Positions 53,678-64,000 of a stretch of 64,000 nucleotides of DNA are shown here, in pieces. The DNA is from Mesobacillus boroniphilus (GTDB taxonomy: Bacteria > Bacillota > Bacilli > Bacillales > Cytobacillaceae), in the NCBI RefSeq assembly GCF_018424685.1, contig NZ_QTKX01000001.1, forward strand, positions 806,001 to 870,000, read 5' to 3'. The translations under genes were made by a program, and so were the position numbers. Under the pieces are notes generated by a model. That model did no database searches. It saw only the letters and a program-made list of their open reading frames with translations, and was not told the DNA's origin. Position 1 is the stretch's first letter. Each line of letters opens with the position of its first letter.

Positions 53678-54028
53678 TATAAGCCTTTTTATTTTTGAAA
53701 CTACGTCCTTCGGGCTGAAAGGCTTCAAAATGTAATCGCTGGCCCCTAATTCTTCTCCTCGTTTAAGGTCATGAGCTTCCCCCTTAGCAGAAAGCATGAT
53801 CACAGGTGTGGCTTTGGTTTTCCTGATTTCCTCCAGGACTGAAAAACCATCTCTTTCAGGCATTAAAATGTCTAGGATGATGACGTCAAAGGAATCCTGC
53901 AGCGCTTTCTCCAAAGCTTCTTCGCCATTGTCTGCAACTTCAACATCTAAGGCTTCCCTTTCTAAGTACATCTTTAATAAATGGCTAATTCTTTTTTCAT
54001 CCTCAGCAACTAGCACTCGTTTTCTCAT
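53675..54028 (-). CDS. Receiver-only response regulator, possibly truncated
   Basis: A 117-residue CheY-like receiver. The acidic pair is in VLVAEDEKR, the phosphoacceptor is Asp53 in DVIILDILMPERDG, the conserved Ser/Thr is in VIMLSAKGE, and Lys102 is in YILKPFSPKD. The sequence resembles OmpR-family receivers, but the protein stops at VSKIKRLI, where an output domain would begin, and the stop lies at the edge of array 5. It may be a loss-of-domain remnant or a Spo0F-like stand-alone receiver. No kinase gene is adjacent. Confidence 0.78.
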   Translation of the reverse strand: MRKRVLVAEDEKRISHLLKMYLEREALDVEVADNGEEALEKALQDSFDVIILDILMPERDGFSVLEEIRKTKATPVIMLSAKGEAHDLKRGEELGASDYILKPFSPKDVVSKIKRLI

Positions 54029-54137
54029 GTTTCCCCCCTGAAAAATCTTTTGTTTAAAGCAAGTATACACTATTGCTGCGTTGTTTTCTTCTATGCCTAG
54101 AGAATTTAACCACGATAAAATAAATTGATTTCGAAAA

Positions 54138-54200
54138 TTGATTGTGCTAATATGTGACCTATAATATTTTAATTCATACTATACATATAGGAATTATAAT
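54138..54200 (+). promoter_or_regulatory. Promoter of the yrrT operon with CymR-box-like sequence
   Basis: TTGATT (54138-54143) and TATAAT (54160-54165), spaced 16 bp. Downstream, ATACATATAGGAATTATA resembles the CymR sites known upstream of cysteine-metabolism genes in Bacillus. The box is from memory of the consensus and is weak. Confidence 0.4.
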
Positions 54201-54222
54201 AATTAAAAGTGGGTGAAGAAAA

Positions 54223-54870
54223 ATGGGCAGAGAATTTATCCCCTTGTTTGATGAATGGGCAGAGTTTTACGACGAAACGGTAGCCGGGGATGACGCTGAA
54301 TATAAAGAAGTTTTTGAAAAATATGATGATATTTTAGATATAGTAGCAAAAAAGTCAAAGGGTACCGTCCTTGAATTTGGGGTTGGTACAGGAAACCTCA
54401 CCGAAAAGCTAATCGGCCTGGGCAGAGAGGTATATGCTGTTGAGCCTTCAAAACTGATGAGGGAAAAAACGAAAGCTCGGTTCATGAATCTAAACTTATA
54501 TGATGGAGATTTTATTCAATTCCCCAATCCTCCTGGAAAAGTAGATTCAATTGTCAGCACCTATGCATTTCACCATTTAACTGATGATGAAAAGGATTCA
54601 GCGATAAAGCTGTACAGTGACATGTTAGAAGAAGGCGGAAAGATTGTTTTTGCTGATACGGCTTTTTTAGATGAAAAAGACCGTCAGGAACGGCATAGGA
54701 TAGTAAAGGGACAAGGGTATGAGAATCTTCTTCAAGACCTGCAGAGTGAGTACTATACGACTCTTGATGTATTGAAGGTGATTTTTGAGAGACATGGTTT
54801 CCAGGTTAAGTTTGAAAAGTTAAACACCTATGTTTGGCTGATGGAAGCTGTGAAAGAAAAGAAAAATTAA
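54223..54870 (+). CDS. yrrT: Class I SAM-dependent methyltransferase YrrT
   Basis: A 215-residue methyltransferase. [20 protein letters not shown] is the typical YrrT opening, [15 protein letters not shown] is SAM motif I, and [15 protein letters not shown] follows. It starts the methyl-cycle/transsulfuration operon as in B. subtilis. The substrate is unknown, but its partner genes recycle the SAH it would produce. GGGTGAAG precedes ATG 54223. Confidence 0.92.
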   Translation: MGREFIPLFDEWAEFYDETVAGDDAEYKEVFEKYDDILDIVAKKSKGTVLEFGVGTGNLTEKLIGLGREVYAVEPSKLMREKTKARFMNLNLYDGDFIQFPNPPGKVDSIVSTYAFHHLTDDEKDSAIKLYSDMLEEGGKIVFADTAFLDEKDRQERHRIVKGQGYENLLQDLQSEYYTTLDVLKVIFERHGFQVKFEKLNTYVWLMEAVKEKKN

Positions 54871-54892
54871 GATAGCATGGGAGAGTGGCACT

Positions 54893-55591
54893 ATGAGAGT
54901 TGGTATTATCGGTGCAATGGATGAAGAAGTCGATTTGCTTCGCAACAAACTGCAAGACAGGGAAAATACGTATCTTGCAGGAAGCGAATTTTATCAAGGG
55001 AAGATTGGTAGCTTGCAAGTAGTGCTGCTGAAGTCAGGAATCGGCAAAGTAAATGCCGCAATGGGGACAGCGATCCTGATAGATAAATTCCAGCCGGATA
55101 TCATCATCAATACAGGTTCTGCAGGCGGATTCCATAGAGAACTTAATGTAGGTGACGTCGTTATTTCCACTGAAGTAAGACATCATGATGTTGATGTGAC
55201 GATTTTTGGCTACGAATATGGCCAGGTGCCAAGAATGCCGGCATATTTTGCCCCTGATGACAATCTTGTAAGCATCGCGGTAAAGAGTGCTGAAAAGATT
55301 AATGACATCCAAGTCGTTAAAGGCTTAATCGCATCTGGTGATTCCTTTATGAATGACCCGAAGAGGGTAGAATTCATCAGAACCAAGCTTCCTAATTTGT
55401 ATGCTGCGGAAATGGAAGCAGCAGCAATCGCACAGGTTGCCTGCCAATTTGGCATACCGTTTGTCATTATCAGGTCGCTCTCCGATATTGCTGGAAAGGA
55501 CTCGAATATCTCATTCGACCAATTCCTTGCGACAGCCGCAAAAAACTCTGCAGAATTGATATTACTAATGTTAGAGGAGCTGAAAAAGTAA
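54893..55591 (+). CDS. mtnN: 5'-methylthioadenosine/S-adenosylhomocysteine nucleosidase
   Basis: A 232-residue MTA/SAH nucleosidase (Pfs): [11 protein letters not shown] start, [18 protein letters not shown], the [10 protein letters not shown] nucleoside-binding Glu and SLSDIAG with the catalytic Asp. It splits SAH to adenine and S-ribosylhomocysteine, the substrate of LuxS encoded next. The stop and LuxS start share a base (TAATG). Confidence 0.96.
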   Translation: MRVGIIGAMDEEVDLLRNKLQDRENTYLAGSEFYQGKIGSLQVVLLKSGIGKVNAAMGTAILIDKFQPDIIINTGSAGGFHRELNVGDVVISTEVRHHDVDVTIFGYEYGQVPRMPAYFAPDDNLVSIAVKSAEKINDIQVVKGLIASGDSFMNDPKRVEFIRTKLPNLYAAEMEAAAIAQVACQFGIPFVIIRSLSDIAGKDSNISFDQFLATAAKNSAELILLMLEELKK

Positions 55592-56058
55592 TGGTTAAGA
55601 AAATGAATGTTGAAAGCTTTAATTTGGACCACACAAAAGTTGCTGCACCATATGTAAGGCTAGCTGGTACAACACAAGGAGCTAATGGGGATGTCATCCA
55701 TAAATATGATATCCGTTTTTGCCAGCCGAACAAGGAGCATATGGAGATGCCTGGCCTTCATTCACTTGAACATCTCATGGCTGAAAATATCCGCAATCAC
55801 CATGCTAGTGTTGTAGATATCAGTCCGATGGGATGCCAAACTGGATTTTATCTCTCTGTGATCAATCATGATGATTACGACAACATCCTGGAAGTACTGG
55901 AAAAAACATTGACTGATGTGCTTGAAGCAGATGAAGTACCAGCGTGCAACGAAATCCAGTGTGGATGGGCTGCAAGCCATAGTCTTGAGGGAGCAAAAGA
56001 AATTGCGGCAAAAATGTTGGAAAAGAAAGGCGAATGGCGCCAAGTTTTTGCTGAATAA
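55591..56058 (+). CDS. luxS: S-ribosylhomocysteine lyase LuxS
   Basis: A 155-residue LuxS. The metal-binding HSLEH is at 57-61, the catalytic Cys82 is in SPMGCQTGF, and the second metal Cys lies in EIQCGWA. It cleaves S-ribosylhomocysteine to homocysteine and the AI-2 precursor DPD. ATG 55591 overlaps the mtnN stop; ATG 55603 is possible. In B. subtilis luxS lies apart from this operon. Here it is placed so that one transcript covers SAH to homocysteine to cysteine. Confidence 0.95.
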   Translation: MVKKMNVESFNLDHTKVAAPYVRLAGTTQGANGDVIHKYDIRFCQPNKEHMEMPGLHSLEHLMAENIRNHHASVVDISPMGCQTGFYLSVINHDDYDNILEVLEKTLTDVLEADEVPACNEIQCGWAASHSLEGAKEIAAKMLEKKGEWRQVFAE

Positions 56059-56072
56059 GGAGAGTTAATGCA

Positions 56073-56996
56073 ATGACGGTTTACCGCAGTATCCATGAAC
56101 TTATTGGACATACACCAATGATTGAACTTACACAATTCCAATTGCCTAACGATGTCCGTCTGTTCGCAAAATTGGAATATCTCAATCCAGGCGGCAGTAT
56201 TAAGGACCGGCTAGGGGTTGAGTTAATCGACAAGGCATTCCGCACAGGGAAATTAGCAGCAGGAGGAACAGTGATTGAACCAACTGCCGGAAATACTGGG
56301 ATTGGGCTGGCACTTGCAGCAATCAACAAAGGAATTGATGTTATCTTTGTTGTTCCGGAAAAATTCAGCATTGAAAAGCAGTCGATCATGAAGGCGCTCG
56401 GAGCAACAATCATTCATACTCCTACTTCCGAGGGGATGGAAGGAGCAATTCGTAAAACAGGACAATTGCTTACTGAAATTCCAAATTCCTATTCGCCGTC
56501 GCAATTCTCCAATTCCGCCAACCCAGAAACCTACTATAAAACATTGGGACCTGAGATTTGGGGAGACCTGGATGGTGAGATTGATATTTTCATAGCCGGT
56601 GCTGGTACAGGCGGAACATTCATGGGTACGGCAAGGTTTTTAAAAGAGAAAAATCCAAAGATTAAAACCGTCATTGTTGAACCAGAAGGATCAATCCTTA
56701 ACGGAGGCAAGTCTGGTCCTCATAAAACGGAGGGAATCGGAATGGAATTTCTTCCCGTTTATATGGACGCAGCCTATTTTGACACGATCCATACGATTTC
56801 AGATATAGATGCATTTGACCGTGTGAAGGAACTCGCGGCTAGAGAGGGTATACTTGCTGCAAGCTCATCTGGCGCAGCTCTTCACGCAGCCTTACTAGAA
56901 GCTCGAAAAGCCCCTCCTGGCGCAAAAATCGTGACAGTATTTCCAGATGGCAGCGAGCGTTATTTAAGCAAAAAAATCTACGAGGGGGGAATTTAA
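56073..56996 (+). CDS. mccA: O-acetylserine-dependent cystathionine beta-synthase
   Basis: A 307-residue PLP enzyme of the cysteine synthase fold. Lys44 in GGSIKDRLG binds PLP, PTAGNTGIGLALAA is the substrate loop, and GAGTGGTFMGTARFLKEKNP binds the phosphate. Its position between luxS and mccB and its similarity to B. subtilis MccA (YrhA) indicate condensation of homocysteine with O-acetylserine to cystathionine, rather than CysK activity. AAGGAGAG precedes ATG 56073. Confidence 0.93.
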   Translation: MTVYRSIHELIGHTPMIELTQFQLPNDVRLFAKLEYLNPGGSIKDRLGVELIDKAFRTGKLAAGGTVIEPTAGNTGIGLALAAINKGIDVIFVVPEKFSIEKQSIMKALGATIIHTPTSEGMEGAIRKTGQLLTEIPNSYSPSQFSNSANPETYYKTLGPEIWGDLDGEIDIFIAGAGTGGTFMGTARFLKEKNPKIKTVIVEPEGSILNGGKSGPHKTEGIGMEFLPVYMDAAYFDTIHTISDIDAFDRVKELAAREGILAASSSGAALHAALLEARKAPPGAKIVTVFPDGSERYLSKKIYEGGI

Positions 56997-58130
<1,134 letters not shown>

Positions 58131-58198
58131 AAGGCTTGAACAAATTGGCGCCCGAAAATCCGTGATTTATGAAAAACAGGTCACCAATAGAATGTAAA

Positions 58199-58232
58199 TA
58201 GGCACCGGAATTCAACCGGTGCCTTAATTTTT
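58199..58232. terminator. Terminator between mccB and pbuX
   Basis: AGGCACCGG / CCGGTGCCT stem followed by TAATTTTTT on the plus strand. Confidence 0.82.
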
Positions 58233-58256
58233 TGCCCAAAAATGTTATCAAAACTC

Positions 58257-60264
<2,008 letters not shown>

Positions 60265-60313
60265 AATACACAAGCTGCGGGCAAATAGAGGTTAGATCGA
60301 CCCCTGCATTGCT

Positions 60314-60386
60314 CACTCATAGTCGGATCATTTACGGTAATCCGGTAGAAACTTGCGGGCCATATCCCCGCGATTATATGAGTGAA
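60314..60386 (-). ncRNA. Guanine riboswitch aptamer (purine class)
   Basis: The minus strand carries CACTCATATAATCGCGGGGA, then ATGGCCCGCAAGTTTCTACC, GTAAATGATCC and GACTATGAGTG. These are the P1, P2/L2, L3 and J3/1 elements of the purine riboswitch as in B. subtilis xpt. The specificity position is C (GAC-UAU rather than GAU-UAU), which indicates guanine. Binding should favour the terminator and shut off xpt-pbuX. Confidence 0.95.
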
Positions 60387-60597
60387 TGATTAATTTATAG
60401 ATTATTATATCATTATTTTACTTTCATTCAACTAATAATACGAAAAAACCGAACGAAATAATTTGTATAGGTCTAAATATTCGTATTTGTAGGGTTTTTA
60501 ATAAAAATAAATGATATTACTAATAGAAAAAATCTTCCCCATTTTACAAATATTTGATAAACTATTTAAGCATTTGAGGGGTTTGGGGGATATACAT

Positions 60598-62346
60598 ATG
60601 AGCGTGTTCAAGGATTTATTATGGTATTTCAAGTCGGAGAAAAAGGCTTATTTGACCGGGATTTTCCTGCTTTTATTTGTGGCGATGCTCCAGCTTGTCC
60701 CACCGCGAGTCATTGGGATTATAGTAGATGAAATTACCAATGGGACGCTTACGGCGGGAAAACTTTGGAAATGGGTTTTTGTATTAGCAGCTACAGGACT
60801 GGCGATGTATTCACTTCGTTATTATTGGAGAATCATGATTTTTGGTTCTGCGGTAAAACTGTCGCGATTATTAAGGAATCGGCTTTATGCCCATTTTACT
60901 AGTATGTCGCAGTCTTTTTACCAGAAAAGAAGGACAGGGGATTTGATGGCCCATGCCACTAATGACCTTTCTGCGATCCAGCAGACAGCAGGTGCCGGTG
61001 TCCTGACGTTTGTTGACTCTGTCTCAACCGGAGGCTTCGTTATCATCGCGATGGCAGCGACAATTAGCTGGAAGCTGACTTTGATCGCTTTGATTCCAAT
61101 GCCGTTCATGGCTTTGCTGACAAGTTGGTACGGGACGATGCTTCATAAAAGGTTCCATAAGGCTCAGGAAGCTTTTTCGGATTTGAATGACAAGACACAG
61201 GAAAGCATCACTGGTATCAAAGTCATTAAAACATTTGGCCAGGAAAAAGAAGATATTGAGGATTTTCGCAAACAGTCTGAGGATGTTGTGAAAAAGAACA
61301 TTTCTGTCGCGAAGGTCGACGCATTATTCGACCCGACGATTTCCATCATTGTTGGCATATCGTTTTTCTTATCGATTGCTTATGGGGCAAGGTATGTGTT
61401 GAACGGGGAACTGACAATTGGACAGCTGGTATCTTTCACATCATATCTTGGCTTGCTGGTTTGGCCAATGCTTGCGTTCGGCTGGTTTTTCAATATTGTT
61501 GAACGTGGTAGGGCTTCATATGACCGCGTTTCAGCATTACTTGAGGAAAAAATCGATATTCAGGACAAACCAGATGCCCTGGACATTGTCCCAAATGGCG
61601 ATATTCAGTATGATATTAAATCGTTTACCTATCCAAGTGACCATGAACCGATATTAAAGGATATTAAATTTGGGCTTGGGAAGGGGAAGACGCTTGGAAT
61701 CGTCGGAAAAACAGGAGCCGGTAAAACGACTCTATTGAAGCTGTTGATCCGTGAATTTGACCTTTCTGATGGAAGCATCAGCATTGGCAGCAGGAACATT
61801 CAGGACTACAAGATGGATCGTTTAAGACAGGCAATTGGATACGTTCCACAGGATCATTTTCTTTTCTCGGCGACTGTTCAGGAGAACATAGCTTTCGCGA
61901 ATCCTTCTGCCGATAAGGAGGTCATCTATAGTTCAGCTAAAGTGGCGAACATCCATGATGACATTCTTGAATTTACAGATGGCTATCAAACCGTTGTCGG
62001 GGAGCGCGGGGTTTCACTCTCAGGCGGACAGAAGCAGCGTATTTCGATTGCCCGCGCATTGGTGATGAATCCAGAAATCCTTATCCTGGACGATTCCCTT
62101 TCGGCGGTCGATGCGAAGACCGAGGAACAGATCTTATCAGCATTGAAAGATAATCGAAAAGACAAGACAACAATTATTACTGCTCATCGGTTAAGCGCCA
62201 TTCACCACGCTGATCTGATCGTTGTTCTTGAAGATGGACGGATTGCTGAACGAGGTACCCACGACCAACTGATGGAGCATGACGGCTGGTACAAGGATAT
62301 GTATTTAAGGCAGCAGCTTGAAGAGCTTGTTGAGCAGGGAGGATGA
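60598..62346 (+). CDS. yheI: Heterodimeric ABC exporter subunit, YheI-like (degenerate NBD)
   Basis: A 582-residue half-transporter: six membrane segments (to about residue 310), then an ABC domain with Walker A GKTGAGKTT, signature LSGGQKQRIS and Walker B ILILDDSLSAVDA. The catalytic Glu after Walker B is replaced by Asp, as in BmrC/YheI, so this subunit has a non-canonical ATP site and pairs with the next gene. The dimer likely exports drugs. GGGGGA precedes ATG 60598; the frame is open 29 codons upstream. The second gene starts four bases on. Confidence 0.9.
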   Translation: MSVFKDLLWYFKSEKKAYLTGIFLLLFVAMLQLVPPRVIGIIVDEITNGTLTAGKLWKWVFVLAATGLAMYSLRYYWRIMIFGSAVKLSRLLRNRLYAHFTSMSQSFYQKRRTGDLMAHATNDLSAIQQTAGAGVLTFVDSVSTGGFVIIAMAATISWKLTLIALIPMPFMALLTSWYGTMLHKRFHKAQEAFSDLNDKTQESITGIKVIKTFGQEKEDIEDFRKQSEDVVKKNISVAKVDALFDPTISIIVGISFFLSIAYGARYVLNGELTIGQLVSFTSYLGLLVWPMLAFGWFFNIVERGRASYDRVSALLEEKIDIQDKPDALDIVPNGDIQYDIKSFTYPSDHEPILKDIKFGLGKGKTLGIVGKTGAGKTTLLKLLIREFDLSDGSISIGSRNIQDYKMDRLRQAIGYVPQDHFLFSATVQENIAFANPSADKEVIYSSAKVANIHDDILEFTDGYQTVVGERGVSLSGGQKQRISIARALVMNPEILILDDSLSAVDAKTEEQILSALKDNRKDKTTIITAHRLSAIHHADLIVVLEDGRIAERGTHDQLMEHDGWYKDMYLRQQLEELVEQGG

Positions 62347-62349
62347 CCA

Positions 62350-64000
62350 ATGGAAAAAACGCCTGTACTAAACGCTAAAGAGCAGCGTTCCGTTCTGTTC
62401 CGGCTACTTGCGTATGCAAAGCCTCATTTAAAAATGATTTTTGTAGCATTTGGATTCCTGCTGCTCGCCACTGTTGGGGATGTGATCGGACCGATCTTGG
62501 TGAAAATTTTTATTGATGATTATTTGAGGGAAGGCTACTTGCCTTTTGAGCCGCTTTTGATGCTCGGGGCTGCTTATATCGGAATCCAGATACTCAATGT
62601 GCTCGTGTCCTATTTTCAGCTTCTGAAGTTCCAGGAAATTGCGCTGAAAATCATCCAGCAAATGAGGATTGATGTCTTTACAAAGGTGCAGCAGCTTGGA
62701 TTGAAATATTTTGATAAAACGCCTGCCGGCTCACTTGTATCGAGAGTGACAAATGATACCGAGGCAATCAAAGATATGTTCGTCAGCGTGATTGCGACTT
62801 TTATCCAAAGCGGCTTCTTGCTGTTCGGAATCTTTGTCGCAATGTTCATCCTGAATGTGAAACTGGCTTTATTCACGATGCTTATTTTACCGTTCATTGT
62901 GTTCATCATGAGCTTGTACCGAAAGCTAAGCTCAAGGTTTTACCAGGATATGCGTGAACGCCTGAGCCAACTGAATGCGAAGCTCAGTGAATCACTCCAG
63001 GGTATGTCGATTATCCAGATGTTCCGACAGGAAGAAAGGCTGAAGAGGGAATTCGGCGAAATCAACGACAAGCACTTTGAGGCAGGCATGAAAAACATCA
63101 AGGCAGATGGGCTCCTGTTACGACCGGCCGTTGATCTGGTCTATATTTTAGCGTTAATCATCGTCCTCAGCTTTTTTGGGATTAGTTCTTTTGATAGTCC
63201 AATTGAGATTGGTGTGCTATATGCATTCATCAATTACCTGGATCGTTTTTTCGAGCCTGTGAACAATATGATGATGCGACTTTCCATGTACCAGCAGGCG
63301 ATTGTCGCTGCATCACGTGTTTTCAAACTGCTTGATGAAGCTGAGCTTGCTCCGGCACAGACTGGAACAGAGGCTGATAGAATCAATGAAGGAAAAATAG
63401 AATTCAAGGATGTTAGTTTCTCCTATGATGGCAAAAGAGATGTATTGAAAAATATCAGTTTCACAGTGAAACCCGGAGAAACTCTTGCTTTTGTCGGCCA
63501 CACCGGAAGCGGAAAGAGTTCTATCATCAACCTTTTGATGCGCTTTTATGAGTTCAAGCGCGGCGACATTTTGATAGATGATCATTCGATAAAAAATTAC
63601 CCGGTAAAAGAGCTGCGTGATAAAATGGGGCTGGTACTTCAGGATCCATTTTTGTTCTACGGAACAGTCGGCGATAATATCAAGCTGCACAATAGCGCCT
63701 TGACGGAAAAAGATATTAAGAGGGCAGCTGAATTTGTCCAGGCAGATTCCTTCATTGAAAAGCTTGAAGATGGATATTCTCAAAAAGTAACAGAGCGAGG
63801 CTCCACTTTTTCAAGCGGACAGAGGCAGCTGATTGCATTTGCGAGGACGATTGCAGCAAATCCGAAAATCCTTGTGCTGGATGAAGCGACTGCAAATATT
63901 GATACGGAAACCGAAGAGGCTATCCAGACTGCACTCGCCAGGATGCGCAAAGGCAGGACAACGATTGCCATTGCCCATAGGCTGTCGACCATCCAAGATG
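62350..64000 (+). CDS. yheH: Heterodimeric ABC exporter subunit, YheH-like (3' end outside window)
   Basis: Open from ATG 62350 to the window end (550 codons). Six membrane segments precede the ABC domain: Walker A GHTGSGKSS, signature FSSGQRQLIA and Walker B ILVLDEATANIDTETEE with the canonical catalytic Glu. It has the long extracellular/linker region of BmrD/YheH proteins. With YheI it forms an exporter with one consensus and one degenerate ATP site. The last residues, including everything after the switch-loop AIAHRLS, are cut off. Confidence 0.9.
   Translation, partial: MEKTPVLNAKEQRSVLFRLLAYAKPHLKMIFVAFGFLLLATVGDVIGPILVKIFIDDYLREGYLPFEPLLMLGAAYIGIQILNVLVSYFQLLKFQEIALKIIQQMRIDVFTKVQQLGLKYFDKTPAGSLVSRVTNDTEAIKDMFVSVIATFIQSGFLLFGIFVAMFILNVKLALFTMLILPFIVFIMSLYRKLSSRFYQDMRERLSQLNAKLSESLQGMSIIQMFRQEERLKREFGEINDKHFEAGMKNIKADGLLLRPAVDLVYILALIIVLSFFGISSFDSPIEIGVLYAFINYLDRFFEPVNNMMMRLSMYQQAIVAASRVFKLLDEAELAPAQTGTEADRINEGKIEFKDVSFSYDGKRDVLKNISFTVKPGETLAFVGHTGSGKSSIINLLMRFYEFKRGDILIDDHSIKNYPVKELRDKMGLVLQDPFLFYGTVGDNIKLHNSALTEKDIKRAAEFVQADSFIEKLEDGYSQKVTERGSTFSSGQRQLIAFARTIAANPKILVLDEATANIDTETEEAIQTALARMRKGRTTIAIAHRLSTIQD

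Noticed and set aside
63313..63783. A 156-codon minus-strand frame
   Set aside because: It is antisense to the YheH-like exporter gene and shows no family features.

Overview
The window is chromosomal DNA from a spore-forming member of the Bacillaceae. The block lexA-yneA-yneB-ynzC-tkt ... sirA-yneF keeps the Bacillus subtilis order. A yrrT-mtnN-mccA-mccB transsulfuration operon, a guanine-riboswitch xpt-pbuX operon and a YheI/YheH (BmrC/BmrD-like) heterodimeric ABC exporter point the same way. Low-to-moderate GC, AGGAGG-type ribosome binding sites and U-tailed terminators also fit. I cannot name the species.

Layout. 1-2.5 kb: an ABC importer (binding protein cut by the window edge, permease, ATPase). 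2.7-3.0 kb: an intergenic repeat element with inverted ends. 3.1-13.6 kb: an aromatic amino acid catabolic supercluster. Its first half is a hotdog thioesterase, phenylalanine dehydrogenase and 2-oxoacid dehydrogenase E1alpha, E1beta and E2. Its second half is HPPD, aminotransferase, flavin reductase, FAH-family hydrolase and homogentisate dioxygenase. The first half probably turns phenylalanine into an aryl-acetyl-CoA; the second opens the tyrosine ring through homogentisate. 13.9-24 kb: an RNase J, an SRPBCC/ArsR pair with a double operator, a SWIM-SNF2 helicase, an RsbR-like STAS protein, an aminoglycoside 6-adenylyltransferase-like gene and an ECF sigma/anti-sigma pair. 24.2-35.5 kb: decayed genes followed by a run of small, mostly uncharacterised genes. 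35.6-42.4 kb: a DinG-type helicase and the SOS/transketolase block. 42.6-48.4 kb: accessory genes sitting between tkt and sirA (second ECF sigma pair, VOC protein, SDR, lysozyme-like protein, azoreductase, a duplicated-motif peptide). 48.6-54 kb: sirA, yneF, GNAT, a broken DUF2750 gene, an MFS transporter, peptidase E and a receiver-only response regulator. 54.2-58.1 kb: methyl-cycle and transsulfuration genes including luxS. 58.2-60.4 kb: purine salvage under a guanine riboswitch. 60.6-64 kb: the ABC exporter, cut by the window edge.

The most unusual structure is a set of five intergenic tandem arrays. Three of them (24.36, 49.51 and 53.46 kb) have different sequences but the same grammar, GGACA-N25-TGTCY-N17, with an exact 52-bp period. 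Two others (8.25 and 13.65 kb) repeat short A/T-rich cores every 20-21 bp. All five periods are close to whole numbers of DNA helical turns. One 52-bp array sits inside a truncated GNAT gene and another ends at the 3' end of a response regulator that lacks an output domain. I know of no described function for this family; it is my main candidate for something new here.
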